From contig NZ_BFBR01000002.1 of the NCBI RefSeq assembly GCF_003112735.1, positions 1-64,000 of the forward strand: a DNA stretch of 64,000 nucleotides, read 5' to 3'. Below the pieces are notes generated by a model. It made no database searches and was not told the DNA's origin. It was given only the letters and a program-made list of their open reading frames with translations. The translations under genes and the position numbers were made by a program. This document shows positions 44,951-54,411 of the stretch, one piece after another (within the stretch, counting starts at the first letter, position 1; every line of letters begins with the position of its first letter). Source of the stretch: Candidatus Phycosocius bacilliformis. GTDB lineage: Bacteria; Pseudomonadota; Alphaproteobacteria; Caulobacterales; Aquidulcibacteraceae.

Positions 44951-47905
44951 ATGAAAAATTTTCAGTCTTTAAAGTCCCTCACGTTTCTTGTTGTCTTGAT
45001 TGCTACTTGGGCGGGTTTTAATCCCGAGTTTGCCAAAGCCCAAAATGCGCTGCTTGATCGGCCGATTGCGGCCACCCCTGCCAATGCGGTGTGGCCGTGG
45101 GACGGCTCAGACCTCAAACCGGAAGCCGGGACGACTTTTGGCGTTTTGCCCAATGGCATGCGCTATGCCATTCGCCCCAACAAATTGCCTGAGAAACAAG
45201 TCTCTTTGCGGTTTCGCATTGATGCAGGGTCGAGGCACGAACGCGATGATCAGCGCGGTTTTGCCCATTTCATCGAGCATATGGCCTTCAATGGGTCGAC
45301 CAATATTCCTGAAGGCGAATTGACCAAAACCATGGAGCGACTGGGGGCCAGCTTTGGCAGTCACGTCAATGCTCATGTGAATTATTCAGAGACCCAATAT
45401 AAGCTGGATATCCCCAGTGCCGATGAAGGCCGGCTGGAAACCGCCCTTGGCATATTTCGCGAAACCGCAGATCGGCTTTTGTTCAAAGAAGATGCGGTGA
45501 AGCGCGAGATTGGGGTCGTCATTTCTGAAATGAATGACGGCGAAGGCCCTGGTCGACGCGTCAGTCGCCAGATCGCCGAATTCTTGGGGCCGAATGAACG
45601 GGCCACCTTGCGCGAACCGATTGGCGTACGCGAGATTGTCGAAGGGGCGACATCTGCCAAGCTGCGGGAGTTTTATGATACGTGGTATCGGCCTGAACGC
45701 GCGGTCCTGGTGATTACTGGGGATGTGGATGTGGCCGCGACACAGGCCTTAATCATCAAAACCTTTTCAGACTGGCAGGCCAAGAGCCCCGTCAAACCGG
45801 CCGACCCGGACCATGGCTTCTTGGTCAAACAGCCCATGAGGGCCAAAATCATTGTCGAGCCCGAACAGCCTTATGTGGCCCTGATTACGCGTCTGCGGCC
45901 CGATCGAACCGACTATGGCGACCTTGATACTCGGCAAAAACGGCAATGGTCAGGCTTGATGGGCCTTGCACAGGGCGTGTTTTCCCGTCGCCTGCAACGT
46001 TTGCAATTGGTCGATAACCCCGTGACGCTCAGCGTAGGCTATCTGCTAGAGACGAGCAAAACCGGTGATATTCTTACACTTTACGTGGTGCCGCGCGATA
46101 AGGGCTGGGCTGAAGCCATGAAGCCAGTCGCCAGTGCAGTGCGCCAAGCATTGCAGACAGGATTTACCGCTGAGGAGATTGCCGAAGAGATTTCCGGTAG
46201 CAGGCAAATGTGGGAGCGCGCGATCACCGAGGCGTCCACCCGTCGCACCACAGGTCTATCGTCGTCTCTGATTACTAAGCTAGGTAATGACACCGTACCC
46301 ACCAGTGCCTTAGATAATCTTGCGCTTCTCAACGAAGTTGCAGAGGTCGCGACCCCAGAGCTTGTCAGTCAGGCTTTTACCAGATGGTGGACTCAGAGCG
46401 GTGAGCCGCAGATTGTTTTGATCGCCAAGGAAGCCGTGACAGGTGGCGAAGCAACAGTCCTTAAGGCTTGGGAAGAGGCCATGGCTGCGCCATTGCCGGA
46501 GCGCGATGCTGTTACAAAAGCGGTGTTCAAGCCTCTCAATACAGGCCCTGCCGGCAAAGTCGCCAAAGTGCAGGAATTGACCTATCCCAAGGCCAAGATT
46601 GTGACCTTCGACAATGGTGTGCGGCTCTCTTACATGCACACGGACTACACCAAGGACCGGGCCCAAATCCGCATCGGCCTGAACGCGGGCTATTTGGCTT
46701 TCCCGCCAGATGACCCCCACTGGCCGGACTTTGCGTCGGCCAGTTGGAGCGGCGATGGCATTGGCGATTTGACGCTGGACCAAACCATCAGCGTCTTTGC
46801 TAATCGCACCACCGGCCTGGCCTCCGTGCGCATTGATCCTGATACGCTGGAAATGTACGCAAGCCCCGCCAGCGCTGATTTCTTGGAACAAATGCAAGTT
46901 ATGTTGAGCCAAGTGCTGGAACCCCGTTTGGGGCCCCGCCCGGCAGCGGTCCGGCGAGATGGACTAAAGCAGAGTTGGGACAGTTATAACCAGACAGCCG
47001 AGGGCGTCTTCAACTTCTATTTCCCAAGCTTGTTCCTGACAGGCCATCCAGAATATCGTGAACCCGATCTTGATAGCATCCTGAAGAGCGATGATGCTAA
47101 AGGAAAACAATTGCTCAAGCGGCTGCTTGCAGAGGGTAAAATTCATATCGTTGTTGTTGGTGATGTTGGCTACGACCAAGTGGTGGATGCTGTCTCTCGC
47201 ACTTTTGGTGCTTTGCCGGCCCGCAAGGGGCTGCCGCTAGATCTCACCCAATTGGCATCCATTCGCTTCTTGCCAACAGGGGGGCCTCCACGTGTCCTGA
47301 CGCATAAGGGCCCCAAGGAACAGGCGATCGTCTATGTGACTTGGACCGGTGTGGGCGATGTTGACCCGTTTGAGGCTGAGCGTAAGGGGCTATTGGGGGA
47401 TATCATCCAATTGCGCTTGACCGATAAAGTGCGCGAGGCGGCGGGAAAATCCTACTCGCCAAGTGGTGGCTGGAGCGCGCGGGGCTTTGCCAATGTGGGC
47501 GGCTTTTACGCCTCCGCCAATGTGACCCCAGATCAGGTCAAGCAAGTGGAAGCCATTATGGATGAGATCGCGGCTGACCTTGTGCGTGATGGCGTCACAC
47601 AGGACGAGATCAATCGGGTGGTTGAACCCGATGTGAAGTCGATTGAGCGCTCACGCCAGAGCAATGGCTATTGGTCGTACGTACTGTCAGATTTGGACAC
47701 GCCGCGCTTGCCGGGTTCGGCAAGTGGGTTTTTCTTGGACCTCGAACCGGGTCGGGAAGCCCGCCTCAAGGCAATCACACGTGACGAGCTGCACGCCATT
47801 GCCAAGCGCTATCTCTTGCCGCAAAACACCATCAGGGTCCAAGTTGTGCCTGAAAGCAGCGCGGTGACCCAAACAGGCGAGGGCAGCCAAACCAAGCCCA
47901 AGTGA
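44951..47905 (+). CDS. M16-family zinc metalloprotease
   Basis: The 984-residue protein starts MKNFQSLKSLTFLVVLIATW (signal peptide, cut after KAQ). It carries the inverted zinc motif HxxEH in 'GFAHFIEHMAFNGSTNIPEGEL' near residue 100. Two tandem M16 halves follow; the second, catalytically silent half begins near residue 545 ('VRLSYMHTDYTKDRAQIRIGLNAGYLAF'). These pitrilysin-like enzymes degrade peptides in the periplasm. The ATG at 44951 was chosen because it gives the signal peptide; an upstream in-frame start would not. A 188-residue gene follows after 9 bases. Confidence 0.93.
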   Translation: MKNFQSLKSLTFLVVLIATWAGFNPEFAKAQNALLDRPIAATPANAVWPWDGSDLKPEAGTTFGVLPNGMRYAIRPNKLPEKQVSLRFRIDAGSRHERDDQRGFAHFIEHMAFNGSTNIPEGELTKTMERLGASFGSHVNAHVNYSETQYKLDIPSADEGRLETALGIFRETADRLLFKEDAVKREIGVVISEMNDGEGPGRRVSRQIAEFLGPNERATLREPIGVREIVEGATSAKLREFYDTWYRPERAVLVITGDVDVAATQALIIKTFSDWQAKSPVKPADPDHGFLVKQPMRAKIIVEPEQPYVALITRLRPDRTDYGDLDTRQKRQWSGLMGLAQGVFSRRLQRLQLVDNPVTLSVGYLLETSKTGDILTLYVVPRDKGWAEAMKPVASAVRQALQTGFTAEEIAEEISGSRQMWERAITEASTRRTTGLSSSLITKLGNDTVPTSALDNLALLNEVAEVATPELVSQAFTRWWTQSGEPQIVLIAKEAVTGGEATVLKAWEEAMAAPLPERDAVTKAVFKPLNTGPAGKVAKVQELTYPKAKIVTFDNGVRLSYMHTDYTKDRAQIRIGLNAGYLAFPPDDPHWPDFASASWSGDGIGDLTLDQTISVFANRTTGLASVRIDPDTLEMYASPASADFLEQMQVMLSQVLEPRLGPRPAAVRRDGLKQSWDSYNQTAEGVFNFYFPSLFLTGHPEYREPDLDSILKSDDAKGKQLLKRLLAEGKIHIVVVGDVGYDQVVDAVSRTFGALPARKGLPLDLTQLASIRFLPTGGPPRVLTHKGPKEQAIVYVTWTGVGDVDPFEAERKGLLGDIIQLRLTDKVREAAGKSYSPSGGWSARGFANVGGFYASANVTPDQVKQVEAIMDEIAADLVRDGVTQDEINRVVEPDVKSIERSRQSNGYWSYVLSDLDTPRLPGSASGFFLDLEPGREARLKAITRDELHAIAKRYLLPQNTIRVQVVPESSAVTQTGEGSQTKPK

Positions 47906-47914
47906 GGCAACACA

Positions 47915-48481
47915 ATGGGGCAGGCATCGGGGGGCAAGGCGTGTGCGCATCTTCCTGACCGCCGCGTCGTGTTGCTGGCCGCAGGGTTGGCTGGTTTGGG
48001 CTTTTGGGCACCGCCAGCCTTGGGGAACGGCCTGGCCGAAGCTGGCCTGAGGGGCAATCCCTCACGCGGTTTGACGTCATGCTTGCGCGCCATTGCCGCC
48101 ACCCATGGGCTTGAGCTGGGCCAATTGTCTGTGATGGTTGTGGTGAGTCCTGCCATGATGGGCGATGTTTCAGACTCAGGACTTGTGCGGCTGTCTTCAG
48201 GCTTTGTTGCGGCCTGTGGCGGGCCGGCGCGCGTTGGAGCGTGGTTTTCGCAGGCTCTCGCCAATCGCACGAACAAAGGGTCGAGTTCAGATCGCGATGA
48301 GCTTGCCTTGCAGGCCTTTGTGCGCGCAGGCTATGACCCGCGCCTGATAGTGGCCCTGTGGCAGGATTGGTCAGCTTCTCCTGCCTTGACCCGCTTGGGT
48401 CCACGCGGTGACTGGCCTTTGTCAGAGGCGCGCCGCACGGCACTGGCCGCCCGGGTCACGTCATTGGGCTATCTCTTGTAG
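47915..48481 (+). CDS. Hypothetical exported protein, perhaps an M48 protease relic
   Basis: The 188-residue protein has 'DRRVVLLAAGLAGLGFWAPPALG' near the N-terminus, a signal or membrane segment with an RR pair. The C-terminal half 'DELALQAFVRAGYDPRLIVALWQDW' recalls the 'AD..G...L..AGYDP....' region of M48 metalloproteases. No HExxH motif is present, so it cannot be an active M48 enzyme. It starts 9 bases after the M16 stop with GTGAGG upstream, so it is probably in an operon with that protease. The M48 link is a weak visual impression. Confidence 0.6.
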   Translation: MGQASGGKACAHLPDRRVVLLAAGLAGLGFWAPPALGNGLAEAGLRGNPSRGLTSCLRAIAATHGLELGQLSVMVVVSPAMMGDVSDSGLVRLSSGFVAACGGPARVGAWFSQALANRTNKGSSSDRDELALQAFVRAGYDPRLIVALWQDWSASPALTRLGPRGDWPLSEARRTALAARVTSLGYLL

Positions 48482-48579
48482 CACGCGGGGTCAGCCTGCT
48501 GTGGCAAATCGCTGGTTTGAACACTAAACCCCTTGAAGAAGCGGGGCGAAAGCGGTATCCCCCGGCCCCTCGCATGTGT

Positions 48580-48656
48580 GCCGTGGTAGCTCAGTTGGTT
48601 AGAGCGCCAGATTGTGGCTCTGGAGGTCAGTGGTTCAATTCCACTTCACGGTACCA
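48580..48656 (+). tRNA. tRNA-His (GUG) lacking the usual G-1:C73 identity pair
   Basis: A 77-base cloverleaf with encoded CCA is present. The anticodon loop TTGTGGC lies between CCAGA and TCTGG, giving GUG. The acceptor stem pairs GCCGTGG with TCACGGT, so the first pair is G1:U72, the discriminator is A73 (48653), and there is no base to serve as a paired G-1. This unusual form is known in a group of alphaproteobacteria, where HisRS has adapted. It lies between the 188-residue gene and the thiO-like gene. Confidence 0.93.
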
Positions 48657-48729
48657 TGCGATAGTGGGTTCAAGCCTTGTGCCCTTGGCGGTTTGAGGAT
48701 GGCCCTGGCTTCAGGACCCCGCCCAGCCG

Positions 48730-49818
48730 ATGCCCGAACATGCCCACCCCCGGATCTGGATCATTGGTGCTGGACCGGTCGGCTTATGTGCTGCGTTAGC
48801 GCTGCAAGACAAGGCTCTCTCAGTCGGTATTGTCGATGCGGGTCACCCTGGCGCAGGCTGGGCTTCAGGGGGCATGTTGGCCCCCCTTTATGAATTGCTT
48901 GCTGATCCAGACTGCCCACCTGCCTTTGCCCGCTTTGGGTTTGAGAGTTTGACCCTGTGGGCCGACGTCGCCCGTGCCTGCGATCTGCCATTGGCAAGCC
49001 CGGCTTTATTCCTCGCCCGAACGCAGGCTGAACTCGACCGATTGTCGCATGTGGCGGCCAGAGCTCAAACCTATGGCCACCGTATTGTGCCGACACAATG
49101 TCCTTCGGGGCTGACCGCTTTAGCTGCCTTTGTGACGGAAAGTGAGACGGCACTTGATCCCCGCCAAGCCTTGGCCAAGCTGAAATCGCGCTTTCAGGCG
49201 CAAGGCGGGACCATCCTCACCGCGCAGGTTGATCAGCTTGGTCCGGGGAAGTTTCATAGCCCCACACTTGGGTGGATTGGGGCAGAGCATGTGATCCTAG
49301 CCAATGGCTATGCGGCCCATGGCCTGTCGGCTCAAATTCCGGCCGTGGCGCACATGCGCCCTGTCAAAGGCCAAATGATGCGGTTGGCGCATCCTGGCTT
49401 ATCGGCACCCATTGTGCGGGCTGGGCGGCTTTATCTGTTGTCACGCGGGGCCAGTTTGGTGGTGGGGGCGACTTCAGACCCAAACGCACAGCCCGATACC
49501 GGGGTGTTGGCAGAACCACTTGCGGACTTGCGCCGCGAATTGGCTCAGCTGGCACCAAGCCTTGCAACAGAATTGGTGGTTGAATCCTGGGCCGGACTGC
49601 GACCTGATACGCCTGATCATCTGCCGCTCTTGGGGCCATCGGGGATCGATGGCATATGGCTCGCCACCGGCACATATCGCAATGGCTGGCTGTTGGCCCC
49701 GGCTATGGCAGCCCTCCTGGCCAATTGGATCGCGGAGGGGAATCACCGACAAGCCCAGACAGACACTTTACGCGACACGCTGGCTGACCTCTTTGCACCG
49801 GGCCGTTTTTCCCGTTAG
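48730..49818 (+). CDS. FAD-dependent oxidase, ThiO (glycine oxidase)-like
   Basis: The 362-residue protein has an N-terminal FAD motif 'IIGAGPVGLCAALAL' and 'GAGWASGGMLAPLYEL' near residue 42, which is the ThiO/DAO signature. It closes with 'VESWAGLRPDTPDHLPLLGP' and 'WLATGTYRNGWLLAPAMAALLA'. ThiO oxidises glycine to the imine used for the thiazole of thiamine. No other thi gene is present, so a different amine substrate is possible. It is on the same strand as the acyl-CoA dehydrogenase 43 bases downstream. Confidence 0.82.
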   Translation: MPEHAHPRIWIIGAGPVGLCAALALQDKALSVGIVDAGHPGAGWASGGMLAPLYELLADPDCPPAFARFGFESLTLWADVARACDLPLASPALFLARTQAELDRLSHVAARAQTYGHRIVPTQCPSGLTALAAFVTESETALDPRQALAKLKSRFQAQGGTILTAQVDQLGPGKFHSPTLGWIGAEHVILANGYAAHGLSAQIPAVAHMRPVKGQMMRLAHPGLSAPIVRAGRLYLLSRGASLVVGATSDPNAQPDTGVLAEPLADLRRELAQLAPSLATELVVESWAGLRPDTPDHLPLLGPSGIDGIWLATGTYRNGWLLAPAMAALLANWIAEGNHRQAQTDTLRDTLADLFAPGRFSR

Positions 49819-49861
49819 AAGAGGCTCAAAATGTCCGGACAAATTGCAGGAGAGACGGGTC

Positions 49862-51031
49862 ATGAGCGCCTATGAACTGAATGAGGAACATCGCGCAATC
49901 GAGGAAGCCGTCGCCCGGATCTGTGCGAAATATGATGATGCCTTCTGGTCGGAAACCGATGAGACCGGCCGTTTCCCAGAGCCATTTGTTGCAGATATGG
50001 CCGCGGGCGGCTGGCTGGGATGTGCCTTCCCCGAGGCCTATGGCGGGGCAGGGCTTGGTTTGGTTGAGGCTGCAATTGTCATGAAGACGGTGGCCCAGTC
50101 CGGTGCGGGCTTTTCAGGGGCTTCGGCCATACATCTCAATATCTTCGGACCCAAGCCAATCGAAAAGTTCGGGACCGAAGCCCAGAAGCAGGCCTATTTG
50201 CCCAAGCTGTTGAGCGGAGAGCACAAAATGTGCTTTGCCGTCACCGAACCCAATGCCGGGCTGGAAACGGCTGCCATCACCACCCGCGCCACACGTACCA
50301 ATGAGGGCTATACCATCACGGGCCGGAAGATCTGGACCACCTCGGCCCAGCGCGCCGACAAGATTCTGATCCTGGCGCGCACCACCCCGCGCGAAGAGGC
50401 GGCTCGCCCGACCGATGGGCTTAGCCTGTTTTACTGCGACTTTGACCGCACCGCCATCGATGCCAAGCCCATACCGAAAATGGGGCGCAAAGCCGTTGAA
50501 TGTAACATGCTGTTTATCGAGGATTTAAAGGTTCCCCATGACGCACTGATTGGAGAAGAGGGCAAGGGCTTCAAATATATTCTGTCCGGCCTCAATCCAG
50601 AGCGAGTTCTGTTTGCTGTGGAAGCCATTGGCCTGGGACGCGCGGCACTGTCGCGGGCTGCCCAATATGCCAAGGAGCGGGTGGTGTTTGGTCGCCCCAT
50701 TGGGATGAACCAAGGCGTGGCCCACCCGCTGGCCAAGTCCTGGTGTGAGCTGGAAGCCGCCGAACTCATGGCCATGAAGGCGGCTGCTTTGTTTGACGCC
50801 GGTCTTGAGTGCGGGGCTGAGGCCAATGCGGCCAAGTATTTGGGGGCAGAGGCGGGGTATCATGCGTGTGAGGCGGCGGTTCTGGCCCATGGCGGCATGG
50901 GTTATGCCAAAGAATATCAGGTTGAGCGCATGTTCCGCGAATCCATGATTGCCCGCATTGCCCCGGTTTCGCGCGAAATGATTCTAAACTTTGTGGCTGA
51001 GCGCGTTCTTGGGCTGCCGAAATCCTATTGA
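49862..51031 (+). CDS. Acyl-CoA dehydrogenase
   Basis: The 389-residue flavoprotein has 'MCFAVTEPNAGLETAAITTRATRTNEGYTITGRKIWTTSAQ' (FAD/substrate region near residue 120), 'GLNPERVLFAVEAIGLGRAAL' near 240 and 'VLAHGGMGYAKEYQVERMFRE' near 345. It oxidises an acyl-CoA to its enoyl-CoA with electron-transfer flavoprotein as acceptor. The chain specificity is unknown. The ATG at 49862 has GGAGAGACGGG upstream. A much longer frame beginning inside the thiO-like gene was rejected as read-through of an overlapping frame. Confidence 0.92.
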   Translation: MSAYELNEEHRAIEEAVARICAKYDDAFWSETDETGRFPEPFVADMAAGGWLGCAFPEAYGGAGLGLVEAAIVMKTVAQSGAGFSGASAIHLNIFGPKPIEKFGTEAQKQAYLPKLLSGEHKMCFAVTEPNAGLETAAITTRATRTNEGYTITGRKIWTTSAQRADKILILARTTPREEAARPTDGLSLFYCDFDRTAIDAKPIPKMGRKAVECNMLFIEDLKVPHDALIGEEGKGFKYILSGLNPERVLFAVEAIGLGRAALSRAAQYAKERVVFGRPIGMNQGVAHPLAKSWCELEAAELMAMKAAALFDAGLECGAEANAAKYLGAEAGYHACEAAVLAHGGMGYAKEYQVERMFRESMIARIAPVSREMILNFVAERVLGLPKSY

Positions 51032-51052
51032 GATCAGACAATTAAAGTGTTG

Positions 51053-51068
51053 CTAACCAAGCCTTAAC
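51053..51068 (+). promoter_or_regulatory. CtrA-like binding site
   Basis: CTAA-CCAAGCC-TTAAC matches the CtrA consensus TTAA-N7-TTAAC at all but the first base. It lies about 50-67 bases before the transglycosylase start, where an activated promoter would have it. CtrA controls flagellar and cell-division genes in Caulobacterales. One near-perfect match can occur by chance. Confidence 0.45.
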
Positions 51069-51119
51069 CATGTCGACCCAAACCTTGGGCCTGTGAACCG
51101 GGCCGCGGAGTGCGGCCGC

Positions 51120-52190
51120 ATGGCTGTAGGAGACAGGCAGGTGACACCCGACGCAATTGGTGGCTCTCCCGTGCGCCAAGCCATTGCCCATGCCTCACGC
51201 AGCACTGGCATGAGCTTTCAATTCCTTTTGACGACAGCAGTGCGCGAAAGCTCGCTCAATCCGAAAGCCGAAGCGCGGACATCCAGCGCTACCGGCTTGT
51301 TTCAGTTTCTCGATGCCACATGGCTCACCACATTGAAGCGCCATGGTGCCAAGCATGGATTGGGTGCCGAGGCCGCCATGATTGATATCGGCGCGAATGG
51401 GCGGCCCTATGTGGCTGATCCTGGCGTTCGGCGTGCGATTTTGGATCTGCGCTATGACCCTAAGATCTCGGCATTGATGGCGGCAGAGTTTGCCAGTGAT
51501 AATGCAGATTATCTGCGCGCCCGCACCGGGCTTGAGCCGCAGGCAGGTGATCTTTATGCCGCCCATTTTCTGGGGGCGGGTGGGGCGGCAGACCTTGTTA
51601 ATGCCGTGCGCGACAGGCCCTGGATGAGTGCGGCAGACCTGTTTCCCAGTGCTGCTGCTGCCAATCGTCCGATTTTCTACAAGTCCAATGGGGCGGAGAG
51701 AAGTGTCGCCGAAGTGCTGGAAAATCTCCGTGCCACCGCCAATCGGCAAGCCCCACCGGTCGGGGCCCACGAATTGGGTGATGAGCCGGCCCATTTGTTC
51801 GGTCCAAATGCTGTTTCAGATGGGGCAATTGACCGCGACCTCGCCAGCCGTCTGATGGCCACGCTTCTGGAAAATGACAGCTTTTCAGGCCAGCCCAATG
51901 ACTTCATGCGGGTCTTAGGCGAAGCTGCCGGTGGAACCAATCAGAAGTTAGATGGCTTTAATCCGGCCATGCTGGCGCAGCTTTATGGTGCCCATGATCG
52001 GGCGCAGGAGGAAGCCGGTCTCGAGTTGATCCAGTCCATCATTGGCATGCGGTCAATCGCGCAGATCCTGTCGCCGGGGGCGGGGGATTCAGACACCGCC
52101 CCAGACACACAATCTAGCCCCGACCGGGGATTGCCCGCAGCTTCCAGTCCGGTTCAAGGTTTTGGCTTTAACCTTGGATCAGCGATCTAA
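51120..52190 (+). CDS. Lytic transglycosylase (SLT domain), possibly flagellar
   Basis: The protein of about 356 residues has an SLT domain at about residues 15-200. It includes 'FLLTTAVRESSLNPKAEARTSSATGLFQFLDATWL' (catalytic Glu and the GLFQF motif) and 'GDLYAAHFLGAGGAADLV'. The C-terminal part is low in motifs. It cleaves peptidoglycan, as flagellar and secretion-system assembly proteins do. No N-terminal signal peptide is evident, which is unusual for a periplasmic enzyme. ATG 51120 and GTG 51141 (with AGGAGAC upstream) are both possible starts. A CtrA-like box precedes it. The assignment to flagella is inference. Confidence 0.82.
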   Translation: MAVGDRQVTPDAIGGSPVRQAIAHASRSTGMSFQFLLTTAVRESSLNPKAEARTSSATGLFQFLDATWLTTLKRHGAKHGLGAEAAMIDIGANGRPYVADPGVRRAILDLRYDPKISALMAAEFASDNADYLRARTGLEPQAGDLYAAHFLGAGGAADLVNAVRDRPWMSAADLFPSAAAANRPIFYKSNGAERSVAEVLENLRATANRQAPPVGAHELGDEPAHLFGPNAVSDGAIDRDLASRLMATLLENDSFSGQPNDFMRVLGEAAGGTNQKLDGFNPAMLAQLYGAHDRAQEEAGLELIQSIIGMRSIAQILSPGAGDSDTAPDTQSSPDRGLPAASSPVQGFGFNLGSAI

Positions 52191-52223
52191 TGAGCTTGCC
52201 GCCTGTTCCACGCGGGTGGCGAC

Positions 52224-52556
52224 TCACCCCTGTTTGCTGAGCCCTGTCGCAAGCCCGGTGCCGATCATTGCCGCACCCAGATAGCAATATGCACAATGGC
52301 GACTGGCCTCTTGAACAAGGGCTTGCCACAGGCCTTGGGGGCTATTTGTCGCACCATGCTGGCACCATGTGCTCAAGGCCTGGCTGAGCGATTCCGCGTC
52401 ACCCGACAACCAAGGCCCCGCTAGGACGAAGATGGCACCCAGACCAATCAAGGCCAAACTCAAAGGCTGAGTTTTATCTGATTTAATTGTTATTTTTGCC
52501 ATTTTTTCGGTCAAATAGGCCGGGGATTCATGGCCTTTTGTCAGGGTGTCGGACAT
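52224..52556 (-). CDS. Small membrane protein of unknown function
   Basis: The 110-residue protein starts MSDTLTKGHESPAYLTEKMA. It has a hydrophobic helix 'PLSLALIGLGAIFVLAGPWL' near residues 36-55 and a second near the C-terminus ('CYLGAAMIGTGLATGL'). 'WCQHG' and 'CAYC' supply three cysteines. Divergent from ccoN, it is separated by 188 bases that should hold the ccoN promoter. A longer upstream frame was rejected. No family is recognised. It may be linked to the oxidase locus, but only position suggests it. Confidence 0.55.
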   Translation of the reverse strand: MSDTLTKGHESPAYLTEKMAKITIKSDKTQPLSLALIGLGAIFVLAGPWLSGDAESLSQALSTWCQHGATNSPQGLWQALVQEASRHCAYCYLGAAMIGTGLATGLSKQG

Positions 52557-52744
52557 GGTGTCATGCGCCTTTTCACGTATCTGTGATGGCTTAACATGGC
52601 CGAAATTGACCCTGACATCCAGTGGTTTTTGGCCTGCGACCCTGCGACAAAATAACCCTTTTCCAAGTGTGGGAATAAACGGTATCACGAAGCTGTGACC
52701 GTGGTGCGGATAAACCGTGCCGGCTTCTGGGGGCCTGTCTATCG

Positions 52745-54400
52745 ATGGAACCAAATCAGCAAAGGTCGAAAGCGCTACCCCGCTTCGACATTCTTTTCAC
52801 CGGTGTGACCGCCTTCTTGGTTGCGCTCTGGGCCGTGTTCGCGGTGTCGCATGCCGATGACGCTGCCATGGTCGTGCATGGCTGGATTTTCATCGCGGCG
52901 GCGGTGCTTGCCGTGCTGGCGATGGTGTTTGCCGCAGGCGGTTCCGCACTCACCAATGACAATTCTACCTATAGTGATGGGGTGATACGTTATGGTGTGA
53001 TCGCCTCGACCTTCTGGGGCATTGTCGGCATGTTAGTCGGGGTGGTGATCGCCAGTCAGCTGGCTTTTCCAGACGCGCTCTATTTCAAAGACTTCGGCTT
53101 TTTGAATTTCGGGCGGCTGCGGCCTTTGCACACATCGGCTGTGATTTTCGCCTTTGGCGGCAATGTGCTGCTGGCAACCAGTTTTTATGTGGTGCAGCGC
53201 ACCTGTCGCGCCCGCCTGTTTGGCGGCATGCTGCCGTGGTTTGTGTTCTGGGGCTATCAGCTCTTCATCGTATTGGCCGCCACTGGCTATCTGATGGGCG
53301 TCACCTCAGGGCAAGAATATGCCGAACCCACATGGCATGTCGATTTATGGCTGACGGTGGTGTGGGTTGCCTATCTCTTGGTCTTCCTCGGCACGCTGTG
53401 GAAGCGCAAGGAACCCCATATCTATGTGGCCAATTGGTTCTATCTGGCCTTCATTGTCACCATCGCCATGCTGCATGTGGTCAATAATCTGGCGGTCCCG
53501 ACATCGGCCTTTGCGACCACCTCTTATCCATTGTTCGGTGGGGTCCAGAATGCGCTGACCCAATGGTGGTATGGCCATAATGCGGTGGGCTTTTTCCTGA
53601 CCGCAGGTTTCCTCGCCATCATGTATTATTTCGTACCCAAGCAGGTAAACCGGCCGGTTTATTCCTATCAATTGTCGATCGTGCACTTCTGGGCGCTGAT
53701 CTTCATCTACATCTGGGCTGGTCCGCACCATTTGCACTATACCGCTCTGCCCCAATGGGCCCAGACCTTGGGCATGACGTTCTCGGTCATTCTGTGGATG
53801 CCCAGCTGGGGCGGCATGATCAATGGCCTGATGACGCTGTCGGGCAATTGGGACAAGCTGCGGACCGATCCTGTTCTGCGGATGTTTGTCGCCTCTCTCG
53901 CCTTTTATGGCATGAGCACGTTCGAAGGTCCCGTCATGTCGGTGCGGGCGGTCAATTCGCTCTCTCACTATACCGACTGGACCATTGGTCATGTCCATTC
54001 AGGCGCTTTAGGGTGGGTCGGCATGGTATCGTTCGGGGCACTTTATGCCCTGACGCCCTGGCTGTGGAAGCGCGAGCGGCTTTACTCGCTCAAGCTGGTT
54101 GAGATGCACTTCTGGCTCTCCACCATTGGCATCCTCTTCTACATTTCCTCCATGTGGGTATCGGGTATCCAGCAAGGCCTGATGTGGCGCTCTTACAATG
54201 AGTTCGGCTTCCTGACCTATTCCTTCGTCGAAACGGTCAAGGCCATGCACCTGCCCTATATCGTGCGCGCTTTGGGTGGCCTGCTTTACCTCCTGGGGAC
54301 CTGCATCATGGCCTACAACCTCTACCGCACAGTCAAGGGGTCGGTGTCCAGCAAAGAACCCCTTTCCACCGCCAATCCCAATCTCGTCCCAGCTGAGTAG
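52745..54400 (+). CDS. ccoN: cbb3-type cytochrome c oxidase subunit I
   Basis: The 551-residue protein has about twelve membrane segments and is the catalytic heme-copper subunit of the C family. Marks are '[26 protein letters not shown]' (heme ligand His), '[23 protein letters not shown]' and '[20 protein letters not shown]' (HH pair at CuB), and '[19 protein letters not shown]' near the end. It reduces O2 at low oxygen and pumps protons. It is the first gene of the locus. No clear FNR/FixK box (TTGAT-N4-ATCAA) was seen upstream. Confidence 0.98.
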   Translation: MEPNQQRSKALPRFDILFTGVTAFLVALWAVFAVSHADDAAMVVHGWIFIAAAVLAVLAMVFAAGGSALTNDNSTYSDGVIRYGVIASTFWGIVGMLVGVVIASQLAFPDALYFKDFGFLNFGRLRPLHTSAVIFAFGGNVLLATSFYVVQRTCRARLFGGMLPWFVFWGYQLFIVLAATGYLMGVTSGQEYAEPTWHVDLWLTVVWVAYLLVFLGTLWKRKEPHIYVANWFYLAFIVTIAMLHVVNNLAVPTSAFATTSYPLFGGVQNALTQWWYGHNAVGFFLTAGFLAIMYYFVPKQVNRPVYSYQLSIVHFWALIFIYIWAGPHHLHYTALPQWAQTLGMTFSVILWMPSWGGMINGLMTLSGNWDKLRTDPVLRMFVASLAFYGMSTFEGPVMSVRAVNSLSHYTDWTIGHVHSGALGWVGMVSFGALYALTPWLWKRERLYSLKLVEMHFWLSTIGILFYISSMWVSGIQQGLMWRSYNEFGFLTYSFVETVKAMHLPYIVRALGGLLYLLGTCIMAYNLYRTVKGSVSSKEPLSTANPNLVPAE

Positions 54401-54411
54401 GAGTAACGATC

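Noticed and set aside
49412-49861. N-terminal extension of the acyl-CoA dehydrogenase by about 150 residues
   Set aside because: The extension lies in another frame of the thiO-like gene and has the composition of a shadow frame. The ATG at 49862 has a good ribosome site and gives the normal family start.
52557-52744. FNR/FixK box upstream of ccoN
   Set aside because: TTGACCCTGACATC (near 52606) has only one good half-site and does not fit TTGAT-N4-ATCAA, so I did not list it, although microaerobic control is expected.
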